Assembly: GCA_016789905.1 (NCBI GenBank)
Contig: JAEUQC010000109.1
Span: 1-64,000, forward strand
DNA: 64,000 nucleotides
Reading direction: 5' to 3'
DNA from: Bryobacterales bacterium
GTDB lineage: Bacteria; Acidobacteriota; Terriglobia; Bryobacterales; Bryobacteraceae
The notes under the pieces were generated by a model. It saw only the letters and a program-made list of their open reading frames with translations. It made no database searches and had not been told where the DNA came from. The stretch's first letter is position 1. Every line of letters begins with the position of its first letter. Below, one piece after another: positions 54,727-62,974 of the stretch. Both the position numbers and the translations under genes were made by a program.

Positions 54727-54942
54727 ATGACGAAGGTTCAACGCCACTACGAACTGCTCCGCCCTCTCGACGGCACGCTGCTGAAGCGCATCTCCGACGC
54801 GCATGGCATCTACGGATTCCAGAGAATCGAAGTCGCTCCTTCGCTCGATAAGATTCTCGTCGAATACGACGCCTCCCGCTTGACTCGCGGTGGCGTGGAG
54901 GCCAAACTGCACGGCGCCGGAATCCCCGTAAAGCCGGTCTAG
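54727..54942 (+). CDS. Small HMA-fold-like protein without CxxC
   Basis: The 71-residue protein pattern is ISDAHGIYGFQRIEVAPSLDKILVEYDASRL followed by RGGVEAKLHGAGIPV. It matches the beta-alpha-beta-beta-alpha-beta layout of heavy-metal-associated domains, where '...GI....V......V.YD......V...L...G' is standard. The metal-binding CxxC is missing: GIYGF stands where the first helix begins. It may be a regulatory or orphan relative. Its stop TAG overlaps the convergent neighbour's stop in the palindrome CTAG (54939-54942). Confidence 0.6.
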   Translation: MTKVQRHYELLRPLDGTLLKRISDAHGIYGFQRIEVAPSLDKILVEYDASRLTRGGVEAKLHGAGIPVKPV

Positions 54943-55919
54943 TCTCTCGTCACCAGCGCGTCCTGCCGGATGCACAGCCGTTCCGCGCACGCGCGCCACT
55001 CCCCGCCCGTACCCGGCCGGAACTCTATCCCTTTTTCCTGCGGCAATTCGCCCGCCGTCGCCCAGCGGTGGCGGGTCTTGAAAAACTCCTTTTGCCGCTC
55101 GTAGTATGCCTGCAGCCGCATCCGCGTTGCCCAGGTCGCATCCGCCGGTCTCTCGCCGCCCGGCCGCTCATCGAACCGGACGTAGCCCCAGTGCTCCGGA
55201 AGATGCATGTTGATCTTGCCTTGCGGCGACCACACCCAGTTGTCCTCCTTCGTCTTCGGCACGCGGCGGTAGGCGCCCCCATGCAATTCGTGTTGCCACT
55301 CCACTCGCGAAAAGTTCACCCGCCATTGGTCGCCCGCGCGTGGCGGCAGCGGCATCCTCGCCGCCTCGCCAAACGCCTTCCACGGAATGGCGATCTCCAG
55401 CGTCCAGCCCTGGTCCACATCCCCCGGCTTGTTTAGCGTTCCATTCACTTTCACCGCCGTCCGCAGTCCTGGAATCTCCCAGCCATTGTCCGCCGAGCCC
55501 TTGTCTTTATAAGGCTTCGGCAGAAACAAATCCCATCCCGTGTTCAGCACGTTCATCTCGAACTCAAAGTATTCGTGGCTATCTCCATTCGGATCCACAA
55601 ACACCTCAAAATCGTTGTCATGGAAGATCACCGCGTCGTGCCGCGTAATCGTGCCCCACACATGCGGCTCCTCCAACTCCGCGGCAATGTAGAAATACTC
55701 GCTGTCCCACTGCATCTTCGCCCTTGTGCGGAAGCGCGGCTTGGGTTTGCGATCACCCTCAATATCGGCAAAATCGCTTGTCCACGGCGCCTGCCGCCAT
55801 TGTTCGTCAATCAGCCCGTCGATCCGGATGGGCGCCGCCGCGCGCGGGCACGCATACCCTTGGGGCGGTGTCTGCGCCTGCAACCCGGCAAGCACGAAAA
55901 GCAAAAGAAGTATCGGCAC
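54939..55919 (-). CDS. Secreted CBM9-like (DOMON-type) carbohydrate-binding protein
   Basis: The 326-residue protein has a signal peptide (MPILLLLFVLAGLQAQ). A carbohydrate-binding family 9-like domain covers about 25-240: PIRIDGLIDEQWRQAPWT at the start, KMQWDSEYFYIAAELEEP, HDNDFEVFVDPNGDSHEYFEFEMN with acidic residues, and WTLEIAIPWKAFG at the end. A C-terminal extension has YYERQKEFFKTRHRWATAGEL. These proteins occur in polysaccharide-degrading acidobacteria and planctomycetes. The start is close to a divergent orphan regulator. Confidence 0.82.
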   Translation of the reverse strand: MPILLLLFVLAGLQAQTPPQGYACPRAAAPIRIDGLIDEQWRQAPWTSDFADIEGDRKPKPRFRTRAKMQWDSEYFYIAAELEEPHVWGTITRHDAVIFHDNDFEVFVDPNGDSHEYFEFEMNVLNTGWDLFLPKPYKDKGSADNGWEIPGLRTAVKVNGTLNKPGDVDQGWTLEIAIPWKAFGEAARMPLPPRAGDQWRVNFSRVEWQHELHGGAYRRVPKTKEDNWVWSPQGKINMHLPEHWGYVRFDERPGGERPADATWATRMRLQAYYERQKEFFKTRHRWATAGELPQEKGIEFRPGTGGEWRACAERLCIRQDALVTRD

Positions 55920-55988
55920 TCCTCCCCTTTTACAACTTTTTTACAACTTGTGAACGACCTTCTTCGCGAAACTCCCTACTCTACTCAC

Positions 55989-56348
55989 ATGGAGCGCATC
56001 ACAATGTACAGCGACGAACATCTCTCGATCGATAACACCGGCCCGGTTCAACTTGATAGCCGCCGCCTGACCCTGACCCGGAAGGAATTTGAACTGCTCA
56101 CTATGCTCGCCCGCAACGCCGGCGAGATCGTCCCGCGCGATATCCTGTTGAGCACCGTATGGGGCTATTGCGAAGGCACGCGCACCCGTACCCTTGACGT
56201 TCATATCCGCCGCCTCCGCCGCAAACTCGGCGCCTTCGGTGACACCTATATCCAGACCGTCTTTGGTGTTGGCTACCGGTTTGAGCGCTATCGCGCCCCC
56301 CGCCCGCTGCTCACCTATTCCATGCCCGCCTACGCCGCCACGGCTTAG
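55989..56348 (+). CDS. Orphan OmpR/PhoB-type winged-helix DNA-binding protein without receiver
   Basis: From the ATG at 55989 the product has 119 residues, and almost all of it is a Trans_reg_C winged helix. The characteristic elements are LTRKEFELLTMLARNAGEIVPRDILL, STVWGY, RTRTLDVHIRRLRRKLG and IQTVFGVGYRFE. There is no receiver domain: the frame upstream is only the antisense of the CBM9 gene. It could be a stand-alone transcription factor or a stripped response regulator. An ATG five codons further in is a second start. The promoter region contains AT-rich TTTTACAACTTTTTTACAAC repeats at 55928-55947. Confidence 0.82.
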   Translation: MERITMYSDEHLSIDNTGPVQLDSRRLTLTRKEFELLTMLARNAGEIVPRDILLSTVWGYCEGTRTRTLDVHIRRLRRKLGAFGDTYIQTVFGVGYRFERYRAPRPLLTYSMPAYAATA

Positions 56349-56408
56349 TAATTTCCTTCCCGCGCGGGCTGCGCTGGCCCAAATGGCCAGTACAATAAGA
56401 GATTGCCC

Positions 56409-57695
56409 ATGCAGGTTCGAATTGCTCCCTCGAAAGCGCTTGGCGGCGCGATCCGCCTCCCCGGCGACAAGTCGATCTCCCATCGCTACGCTATCCTTTC
56501 CGCGATTGCCGAAGGAACTTCCACACTGAAGAACTTCTCCTCCGGCGCCGATCCGCACTCCTCGCTCGGCTGCGTACAGTCGCTCGGGATCGCAGTGGAG
56601 AAGAACGATGGCGAGGTGAAGGTCCACGGCCGCGGACTGCGCGGGTTGCTCGCCCCGCAGGGCCAACTCGACGCCGGCAACTCCGGTTCCACCATCCGCA
56701 TGCTCAGCGGCATTCTCGCCGGGCAGCCGTTCTCCAGCACCATCTTCGGCGATGAGTCTCTTTCCCGCCGGCCTATGAAGCGCATCATGACGCCGCTGGA
56801 ACAGATGGGCGCCCGCATCGAAGCTGTCGATGGCACGTACCCGCCCATCACCATCCACGGCTCCAGCGACCTGCGCGGCATTCATTACGAAACCCCCGTC
56901 GCCAGTGCCCAGGTGAAAAGCTGCGTCCTCTTCGCCGGCCTCTCCGCCTCCGGCCAAACCAGCGTCACCGAACCGCTGAAGACCCGCGACCACTCGGAAA
57001 TTGCTCTGCGCGAGTTCGGCGCCGATATCCGCATTGATGGCCGCACCACCACCGTCACCGGCGGCAAGGAACTGCAGGGCCGCGAACTCTACGTGCCCGG
57101 CGATCTCTCCGGCGCCGCCTTCTTCCTGGTCGCGGCCATGATGAGCCCCGATGCCAGCGTCGTTCTCTATGATGTCGGCGTGAACCCATCCCGCACCGCC
57201 CTCATTGATTTTCTGGTCGGCGGCGGCGGCCAGGTAAAGGTGCTCGACGTCCGTTCCGCGGGCGGCGAACTGGTGGGTGACCTCCAGGTGCGCCACTCTC
57301 GCTTCCAGGGCGGTGTCATCGAAAAAGGAATGACCGCCGCGTTGATCGACGAAATCCCCGTCCTCGCCGTGCTCGGCGCCACCAGCGAAAACGGCCTCAC
57401 CGTGCGCGATGCCTCCGAACTGCGCGTCAAGGAAACGGACCGCATCGCCACTGTGGCCGACAATCTCCGCCGCATGGGCATCGAAATCGAAACCGCCGCC
57501 GACGGCTTCCACATCCCTGGCAAACAGACCTTCCGCGCCGCCGAAGTCGATAGCTTTGGTGACCATCGCATCGGCATGGCCTTCGCCGTCGCCGCCATCG
57601 TCGCTGAAGGTGGAGTGACGGTGGTGAACGAAGCCGAAGCCGCCAGCGTGTCTTTCCCGGAATTCTTCGCTACTCTGGAATCCATTCGCGCGTAA
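56409..57695 (+). CDS. aroA: 3-phosphoshikimate 1-carboxyvinyltransferase (EPSP synthase)
   Basis: The 428-residue enzyme of the shikimate pathway has the N-terminal phosphate/substrate motif LPGDKSISHRYAILSAIAEG, the LDAGNSGSTIRMLSGIL motif, SAQVKSCVLFAGL, and the C-terminal ELRVKETDRIATVADNLRRMG and FGDHRIGMAFAVAA. It condenses shikimate-3-phosphate with phosphoenolpyruvate. I chose the ATG at 56409 over the TTG two codons earlier because family members begin just before the IAPSKAL segment. A small histidine kinase follows 9 bp downstream. Confidence 0.95.
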   Translation: MQVRIAPSKALGGAIRLPGDKSISHRYAILSAIAEGTSTLKNFSSGADPHSSLGCVQSLGIAVEKNDGEVKVHGRGLRGLLAPQGQLDAGNSGSTIRMLSGILAGQPFSSTIFGDESLSRRPMKRIMTPLEQMGARIEAVDGTYPPITIHGSSDLRGIHYETPVASAQVKSCVLFAGLSASGQTSVTEPLKTRDHSEIALREFGADIRIDGRTTTVTGGKELQGRELYVPGDLSGAAFFLVAAMMSPDASVVLYDVGVNPSRTALIDFLVGGGGQVKVLDVRSAGGELVGDLQVRHSRFQGGVIEKGMTAALIDEIPVLAVLGATSENGLTVRDASELRVKETDRIATVADNLRRMGIEIETAADGFHIPGKQTFRAAEVDSFGDHRIGMAFAVAAIVAEGGVTVVNEAEAASVSFPEFFATLESIRA

Positions 57696-57704
57696 GGATC
57701 GTCC

Positions 57705-58349
57705 ATGAGCGGAGATTCCGAATTAACGGTCGAAGGGCTTGCCCACGACCTCAATAACGTATTTGAGACTCTTTCCGAAGCGGCGGAAGTGCTGTCTTCC
57801 GATCCGAAGTGGACCAAACTCGCCAGTACCATTCGCCGCAGTGTGCGCCGCGGGGAACGCATCGTCACCAGTCTCAACGAGACCATCAGCGATTCGGGCG
57901 ATCTCACTGAAATCCTCGACAACGCCGTCCAGCACGCCGAAGACGTCCTCACCTTCACCAGAGGCACGGCCATTCTCTACAGTCGCCGCGTCGATCCGGG
58001 CGTCACGCTCCCCGGCTCCCAGGCCGCCTGGGAACGCGTCTTCGTCAATCTCTTTCTCAACGCCGCCCAGGCTAATCCGCAAGGCGCGGAGGTGGAAATC
58101 GGCGCCAGTTGCTCCGGCGGTGTTGTCACCCTCACTGTCACCGATAACGGCCCCGGTATTCCCGCCTCCATCCTTCCCGCTATCTTTGAACCGAACGTTA
58201 CCACCAAAAAGTCCCGCGGCCGCCGCGGCCTCGGCCTTCATATCGTGCAGTCCATCGTCGCCGACCACGGCGGCACCGTCACCGCCCGTAACCATCAGCC
58301 GCGCGGCGCTGTCTTCACCGTCACTCTCCCTCAATCCGGAGTAGCGTAA
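57705..58349 (+). CDS. Minimal soluble histidine kinase (H-box plus ATPase domain)
   Basis: The 214-residue protein has no sensor or membrane segment. An H-box-like GLAHDLNNVFETL carries His at about residue 14, followed by a helical dimerisation region. A HATPase_c domain has N-box VNLFLNAAQANP (about 111-122), G1 VTDNGPGIP, F-box-like IFEPNVTTK and G2 GRRGLGLHIVQSIVADHGG. It resembles NtrB-type kinase cores. It lies between aroA (9 bp) and the cox operon (12 bp). No receiver-containing partner is in the window; a receiver-less DNA-binding protein lies 1.4 kb upstream. Confidence 0.82.
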   Translation: MSGDSELTVEGLAHDLNNVFETLSEAAEVLSSDPKWTKLASTIRRSVRRGERIVTSLNETISDSGDLTEILDNAVQHAEDVLTFTRGTAILYSRRVDPGVTLPGSQAAWERVFVNLFLNAAQANPQGAEVEIGASCSGGVVTLTVTDNGPGIPASILPAIFEPNVTTKKSRGRRGLGLHIVQSIVADHGGTVTARNHQPRGAVFTVTLPQSGVA

Positions 58350-58361
58350 ACTGTCTCTTCT

Positions 58362-59156
58362 ATGGCAATTGCGATTCTGATTGCCGCGCTCGCCGGCGCG
58401 ACTGTCGCGTTGTTCTTCCAGCCGCGCTGGTGGTTCCCCGATGCCATTTCCGCCCACGCAAAGGCGTACGACGCCCATTTTCTGTTCACGCTCTGCGTCA
58501 TCGGGGCCATCTTCGTCTTCGCGCAAGGATTGCTCACGTGGGTTATTCTCCGCTACCGCGATCGCGGCCAGGCACCTTCAGCCCACGAAGGCAACAACAC
58601 CCTGGAACTCGTCTGGACCTCCGCCACCGCCGTCGTCTTCCTCGGCCTCGCCTTCGCGGGGCAGGGGATTTGGGCTGGCATTCATCTGGACGCCCCGGCC
58701 GCCAATGCCCTTCGCGTTGAGGTTCTGGCCAAACAGTTTGCCTGGTCCTATCGCTACCCTGGGCCCGATGGCGCCTTCGGCCGCGTCGACACACGCCAAA
58801 TCGACGACGCCTCCGGCAACCCCTTCGGCATTGACGCAAAGGACCCCGCCGGCCGCGACGACATCACCGGAGCCATTCTCCGCGTCCCCGCCGGCCGCCA
58901 GGTGGAACTGCTCCTCAAAAGCCGCGACGTCATTCACAACTTCTTCGTTCGCGAACTCCGCCTGAAGCAGGACGTCGTCCCTGGCATCACCATTCCTCTG
59001 CGTTTCACCGCCGATACTCCGGGCTCCTACGAAGTGCCCTGCTCCGAACTCTGCGGACTCGGCCACCACCAGATGCGCAGTTCCCTTGTCGTCATGGCCC
59101 CCGCCGATTTCGATGCCTGGCTACAGGAAGCCCAGCAAAAGGCGGCCCAGCCATGA
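58362..59156 (+). CDS. coxB: Cytochrome c oxidase subunit II
   Basis: The 264-residue protein has two N-terminal membrane helices (ALAGATVALFF and FTLCVIGAIFVFAQGLLTWV). The cupredoxin domain carries the binuclear CuA site: His in RDVIHNFFVREL (about 190), then CSELCGLGHHQM (about 227-238) with two Cys, Glu, His and Met. FAWSYRYPGPDG is the aromatic entry patch. No haem-c domain is fused. It starts the oxidase operon and overlaps coxA by 4 bp. Confidence 0.93.
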   Translation: MAIAILIAALAGATVALFFQPRWWFPDAISAHAKAYDAHFLFTLCVIGAIFVFAQGLLTWVILRYRDRGQAPSAHEGNNTLELVWTSATAVVFLGLAFAGQGIWAGIHLDAPAANALRVEVLAKQFAWSYRYPGPDGAFGRVDTRQIDDASGNPFGIDAKDPAGRDDITGAILRVPAGRQVELLLKSRDVIHNFFVRELRLKQDVVPGITIPLRFTADTPGSYEVPCSELCGLGHHQMRSSLVVMAPADFDAWLQEAQQKAAQP

Positions 59157-60739
59157 CCGTCTTTTCCACCTGCCACAAAGTCATCGGCAAACAGTACATC
59201 GCGCTGTCGCTCTTCAGCGTCTTCATCGGCATCTTTCTTTCCCTCGTCATGCGCTACCACTTGGTCCATCCGGATACCAAAGTGAAGCTCTTTCAGTTGC
59301 TCTGGCCCGATGGCGCTCCCGGCGGCCAGATGACTCCGGAACTCTATCTCTCCCTCATGACCATGCATGGCACCATCATGGTCTTCTTCGTTCTCACCAC
59401 CACACCCCAATCCGGTTTCGGCAACTACTTTTTGCCGCTCCAGATCGGTGCGCCAGATATGGCTTTCCCCGTCCTCAACATGCTTTCGTTCTGGACTACC
59501 GCTCTCTCTCTGCTCACTCTGCTCGCCGCGTTCTTCGTTGAAGGCGGCGCCCCGCTTTCCGGCTGGACCGCCTATCCGCCTCTCTCCGGCCTCGGCAAAA
59601 TCACCGGTCCCGGCCAGGGCCTGGGCCAGGATCTTTGGATTCTCTCCATCGCCCTTTTCTGCGTCGCCAGCCTCATGGCGGCCATCAATTTCATCGTCAC
59701 CATCATCGAACTCCGCGCCCCCGGCATGGGCTATTTCGATATGCCGCTCACCTGTTGGGGCTGGTTCGTCACCGCGCTCATCAGCCTCTTCGCCTTCGCC
59801 GTCCTGCTCCCCGGCGGCGTTCTGCTCCTGCTGGACCGCCTGGCCGGCACCAGTTTCTTTATCCCCGGCGGACTCATCGTCAACGACCAGGTGCAGACCC
59901 GCTCCGGCGGTTCGCCCCTGCTCTTCCAGCACCTCTTCTGGTTCTTCGGCCACCCGGAGGTCTACATTGCCATCCTTCCCGGCATGGGGCTGATCAGCAC
60001 CGTCCTCAGCGTCTTCAGCGGCAAAAGAGTTTTCGGCTATAAGGCCATGGCCATCGCCATGCTCGCCATCGGCGGCCTGGGGTTCGTGGTTTGGGGCCAC
60101 CACATGTTCATCAGCGGCATGAGCCCCTATTCCTCCATCGCCTTCAGCGTGCTTACGCTCGCCGTGGGCGTGCCCAGCGCCGTCAAGACCTTCAACTGGC
60201 TAGCTACGCTGTGGGGCGGGCGCCTTCGCTTCACCGCCGCCATGCACTACGCCCTCGGCTTTGTCTCGCTCTTCATCACCGGCGGCATCACTGGCCTCGT
60301 GCTCGGGCAGCCCGGCCTGGATGTCTACTTCCACGATACCTATTTCGTCGTCGCTCATTTCCACCTCATCATGGGTGTCGCCGCCGTCTTCGCCATCTTT
60401 GCCGGCCTGCACTATTGGTTCCCCATCATGTATGGCCGTTTTCTCAACGAACAGCTCGGAAAACTGCACTTCTTCCTCACCTTTGCCGGCGTCTATGCTC
60501 TCTTCGTCCCGCTCCATTTTGCCGGCTTCGTGGGCAATCCGCGCCGCTACCCGGATTTCAAGGAATACGAATTCCTTAAATCCGTCATGCCGCTTCACAT
60601 TGGCGTTACCCACGCCGCCTACTTCCTGGCCGCCGTCCAACTGCTCTTCTTGTTCAACTACCTTTGGAGCAAGCGCCGCGGCGCCCTCGCCCCTGCCAAC
60701 CCCTGGGGCGCCGCCACGCGGGAGTGGCGCAATGACTAA
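59153..60739 (+). CDS. coxA: Cytochrome c oxidase subunit I (haem-copper oxidase, type A)
   Basis: The 528-residue protein has 12 membrane helices. The low-spin haem ligand is in LMTMHGTIMVFF (about 66-77), and GAPDMAFPVLN carries the D-channel entry Asp and Asn. The CuB site includes FGHPEVYIAILPG with the His-Tyr crosslink pair and the A1-type Glu, plus WGHHMF. The haem-a3 and low-spin haem ligands are in HDTYFVVAHFHLIMG. The HPEVY form marks the A1 (mitochondrial-like) subfamily. It overlaps both neighbours. Confidence 0.95.
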   Translation: MTVFSTCHKVIGKQYIALSLFSVFIGIFLSLVMRYHLVHPDTKVKLFQLLWPDGAPGGQMTPELYLSLMTMHGTIMVFFVLTTTPQSGFGNYFLPLQIGAPDMAFPVLNMLSFWTTALSLLTLLAAFFVEGGAPLSGWTAYPPLSGLGKITGPGQGLGQDLWILSIALFCVASLMAAINFIVTIIELRAPGMGYFDMPLTCWGWFVTALISLFAFAVLLPGGVLLLLDRLAGTSFFIPGGLIVNDQVQTRSGGSPLLFQHLFWFFGHPEVYIAILPGMGLISTVLSVFSGKRVFGYKAMAIAMLAIGGLGFVVWGHHMFISGMSPYSSIAFSVLTLAVGVPSAVKTFNWLATLWGGRLRFTAAMHYALGFVSLFITGGITGLVLGQPGLDVYFHDTYFVVAHFHLIMGVAAVFAIFAGLHYWFPIMYGRFLNEQLGKLHFFLTFAGVYALFVPLHFAGFVGNPRRYPDFKEYEFLKSVMPLHIGVTHAAYFLAAVQLLFLFNYLWSKRRGALAPANPWGAATREWRND

Positions 60740-61163
60740 CGTCGCCCGCAGCGCGCAGGTGCTGCTCATCGCCGCCAGTTCCATGCTTTTCGCCGCTTTC
60801 ACTAGCGCCATGGTGGTGCGCCGCGGCATCGGCGGGGATTGGGCCGCGCCGCCGCTGCCCGCTTGGGTCTTGCCAACCATTCTTTTCGCCCCGCTCGCCA
60901 GTTGGCTCCTCCACCAAAGACGCGTCAAGCCCGCCATGGCCGCGGGCGCCGCACTGGTTGCCGCGCAAATCGCCCTGCTGGCCCACTTCCGGATGGCCGT
61001 CATCGGGGAGGCATTCTGCGCCGTGTTAATCGCCGTCCATGCGCTTCATGCCGCTGCCGGTGTGCTCGCTCTCGGTCGTTTTGGCGCCTCCGCCGCCATA
61101 TTTTGGCACTTCGTCGGTCTGTTATGGATCTACGTGCTGTTTCTGTTCGGAGTCTGGGCATGA
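60732..61163 (+). CDS. Cytochrome oxidase subunit III-like protein, short form
   Basis: The 143-residue membrane protein has four to five helices (VLLIAASSMLFAAFTSAMVV, GAALVAAQIALLAHF, EAFCAVLIAVHALHAAAGV, WHFVGLLWIYVLFLFGVW). The FTSAMVVRRGIGGDW segment and the terminal FWHFVGLLWIYVLFLFG match one type of subunit III in acidobacterial oxidases. It overlaps coxA by 8 bp and the longer subunit III by 4 bp. The presence of two consecutive subunit-III-like genes suggests that together they supply the seven-helix fold, or that one is an assembly factor. Confidence 0.7.
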   Translation: MTNVARSAQVLLIAASSMLFAAFTSAMVVRRGIGGDWAAPPLPAWVLPTILFAPLASWLLHQRRVKPAMAAGAALVAAQIALLAHFRMAVIGEAFCAVLIAVHALHAAAGVLALGRFGASAAIFWHFVGLLWIYVLFLFGVWA

Positions 61164-61747
61164 GCGCGCACCGCAATCCCCCCGGCCTCAAGACGCTCGG
61201 CATGTGGCTCTTCGTGCTCAGCGACATGCTCACTTTTTCCACCCTCCTGGTGGTCTACAGCGCGCTCCGCTTTGCCAACCCGGCCTGGCCCCGGCCCTTT
61301 TCCCTCAATCCCGGCATTCTCTTCGCCACCATCATGACCATCGTCCTGCTGGCCTCCAGCCTCACCATGGTCTGGGCCGTGGACGCCATCAAACGGGACC
61401 AGCGCAAGCGGACCGTCCAGTGGCTCGGCGCCACCATCCTCGGCGGCGCCGCCTTCATCGCCCTCCATCTCATGGAGTGGTGCCATCTGTTGACCGTCGA
61501 AAACATCACTCCCGCCTCCAACCCCTGGAACGTGCCGCTTTTTGGCGCCGTGTTTTTCGGTGTCACCGGCCTGCACATGGCCCACGTCGCCGCTGGCCTC
61601 GTCTATCTTTCCGTGCTCGCCGCCGGCGTCTCCCGGGGGACGTTCTGCGTCGAAGATGTCGAAACGGGCGGCCTCTACTGGCACTTCGTCGATGTCGTCT
61701 GGATGTTCGTCTTCCCGCTTGTATATCTCATGGCGGTGAAACCATGA
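61160..61747 (+). CDS. coxC: Cytochrome c oxidase subunit III
   Basis: The 195-residue protein begins with LGMWLFVLSDMLTFSTLLVVYSALR, the subunit-III start of five-helix forms. GAVFFGVTGLHMAHVAAGLVYL and GLYWHFVDVVWMFVFPLVYLM follow, and these are diagnostic of heme-copper oxidase subunit III. It stabilises subunit I and helps supply protons and oxygen. Its start ATG overlaps the previous stop by 4 bp, and its stop overlaps the next start. Confidence 0.9.
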   Translation: MSAHRNPPGLKTLGMWLFVLSDMLTFSTLLVVYSALRFANPAWPRPFSLNPGILFATIMTIVLLASSLTMVWAVDAIKRDQRKRTVQWLGATILGGAAFIALHLMEWCHLLTVENITPASNPWNVPLFGAVFFGVTGLHMAHVAAGLVYLSVLAAGVSRGTFCVEDVETGGLYWHFVDVVWMFVFPLVYLMAVKP

Positions 61748-62004
61748 TCGCCGTCTGGCTCCTTCTCGTTGCCATCACGCTCGCCGAGGCTGGCCTGGCC
61801 TGGGTCCACACCGCGCCCGCGCTCATGCTGGCCCTGCTGCTGTTGCTCTCGCTCGCCAAAGCGGCGCTCATCGCCTGGTACTTCATGCACCTGAAGTCGG
61901 CCCGGCCCAAACACCTGCCAGCCTTCCTGTTCACCCTGTTTGCCTGCGTCGGGCTCCTGCTCGCCATCCTCCCGGAGGGTATTCGCGCCTGGAGTATGCG
62001 GTGA
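61744..62004 (+). CDS. Cytochrome oxidase subunit IV-like (CoxD) protein
   Basis: The 86-residue protein has three membrane helices. The mid region LSLAKAALIAWYFMHLK is the conserved 'K..L...YFMHL' signature of prokaryotic subunit IV. The start ATG overlaps the coxC stop by 4 bp and the stop overlaps the next start, so it belongs to the oxidase operon. It is a small accessory subunit that stabilises the complex. Confidence 0.85.
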   Translation: MIAVWLLLVAITLAEAGLAWVHTAPALMLALLLLLSLAKAALIAWYFMHLKSARPKHLPAFLFTLFACVGLLLAILPEGIRAWSMR

Positions 62005-62201
62005 AGTCCATCGCTCTTGTCCTGCTCTGGGCCGCCCTCGCCTGGGGGCAGTGCGCTATGTGCTTCCGCAACGCCGAAGCGCAGTCCCGCGCCCGCGCCG
62101 AGGTGTTCAATAAGGGCATCCTCGTCCTCGCCATCCCGCTTGCCGCCATCGCCGGCGTCATCGCCTGGCTCGCCTATAGCCGCCGGGCCCGCACAATTTG
62201 A
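62001..62201 (+). CDS. Small membrane protein with CxxC, end of cox operon
   Basis: The 66-residue protein starts at GTG (GTGA overlap). It has a signal-like N-terminus (SIALVLLWAALAWG), immediately followed by QCAMCFRNAEAQ with a CxxC pair, and a C-terminal membrane helix (ILVLAIPLAAIAGVIAWLAY). The CxxC on the periplasmic side next to oxidase genes could help copper or haem assembly; this is inference from position. I do not recognise the family. Confidence 0.65.
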   Translation: MKSIALVLLWAALAWGQCAMCFRNAEAQSRARAEVFNKGILVLAIPLAAIAGVIAWLAYSRRARTI

Positions 62202-62229
62202 ACCGGCGCCCGCGCCCGCCCCGCCGTCA

Positions 62230-62748
62230 TCAGCGCCATCGTCGCGCCCGCGCAATCACAACCGGCGGCCGCAGCGCCTGCCCCTCCGCCGGCGCCATCT
62301 GAATTCGCTTCAATACCAGCCAGCCCTCCACCAGCCGCCCAAACGCCGCGAATCCCTGCCCGTCCGGGTTCCTCCGCCCGCCGAAATCCAGTTCCGGCTG
62401 GTCTCCCACGCAAAGGAAAAACTGGTCCGTCGCCGTGTCCGCCCCCGTCCGCGCCATGCTGATCGTTCCATGCAGGTGCGAAAGGCCTGTTTTCGACGTC
62501 CGTTCCAGCGCCACCGCCGCATACCGCGCCGCGCCCCTTCTCGCCCCGCCCTGAATCACCCCGATTCGCACCTCATTGTCCGGCTGGTTCTCCGGTGTCA
62601 CCGTCCGGTGAAACTGCCCCCCATCATAGGCGCCCGCCTCCGCATAGCGCAGGAAGTTTGCCGCCGTAACCGGGGCCCGCGCCGTATCGATTTCCACAAC
62701 CAGCGCGCCCAAACTCGTTTCCAACACCACGCGTGGCAGTGGTTTCAT
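62230..62748 (-). CDS. Cyclophilin-type peptidyl-prolyl cis-trans isomerase
   Basis: The 172-residue protein from the ATG at 62748 (GGAGG about 11 nt upstream) contains the cyclophilin core: TARAPVTAANFLRYAEAGAYDG, QFHRTV with the catalytic Arg, GVIQGG, and GTISMARTGADTATDQFFLCVGD. It lacks an obvious signal peptide at this start. Longer upstream frames without ribosome sites are less likely. It speeds proline isomerisation during folding. It is convergent with the cox operon. Confidence 0.88.
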   Translation of the reverse strand: MKPLPRVVLETSLGALVVEIDTARAPVTAANFLRYAEAGAYDGGQFHRTVTPENQPDNEVRIGVIQGGARRGAARYAAVALERTSKTGLSHLHGTISMARTGADTATDQFFLCVGDQPELDFGGRRNPDGQGFAAFGRLVEGWLVLKRIQMAPAEGQALRPPVVIARARRWR

Positions 62749-62974
62749 CGCGCTGGAACCCTCCAAACCCGCGTCAAATCGGGGTTTCGAGCCCTGCATT
62801 GCAAAAAATCCGCGAAAAATGGGCGTTTCAGGCATATTTCCTCTTTACAGTCGCCGTCTGATTCCCTTATTATCGGAACTGCAATCGCTCGTCGCCAGAA
62901 CATTTTGTAGTAAAAATGATTTGGGCGCCGGGGGCGCCTCTTTCGGGAGAATCAGTTTTAGTAAGGAGCTCACA

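Noticed and set aside
55941..57566. 541-residue antisense frame opposite aroA, rich in Gly, Ala and Asp
   Set aside because: It lies wholly over aroA and part of a regulator, both strongly conserved on the plus strand. Its composition is what high third-position GC yields on the opposite strand.
59027..61003. Long antisense frames opposite coxA and coxC genes, rich in Glu, Asp and Gly
   Set aside because: They mirror conserved oxidase genes and have no domain motif.
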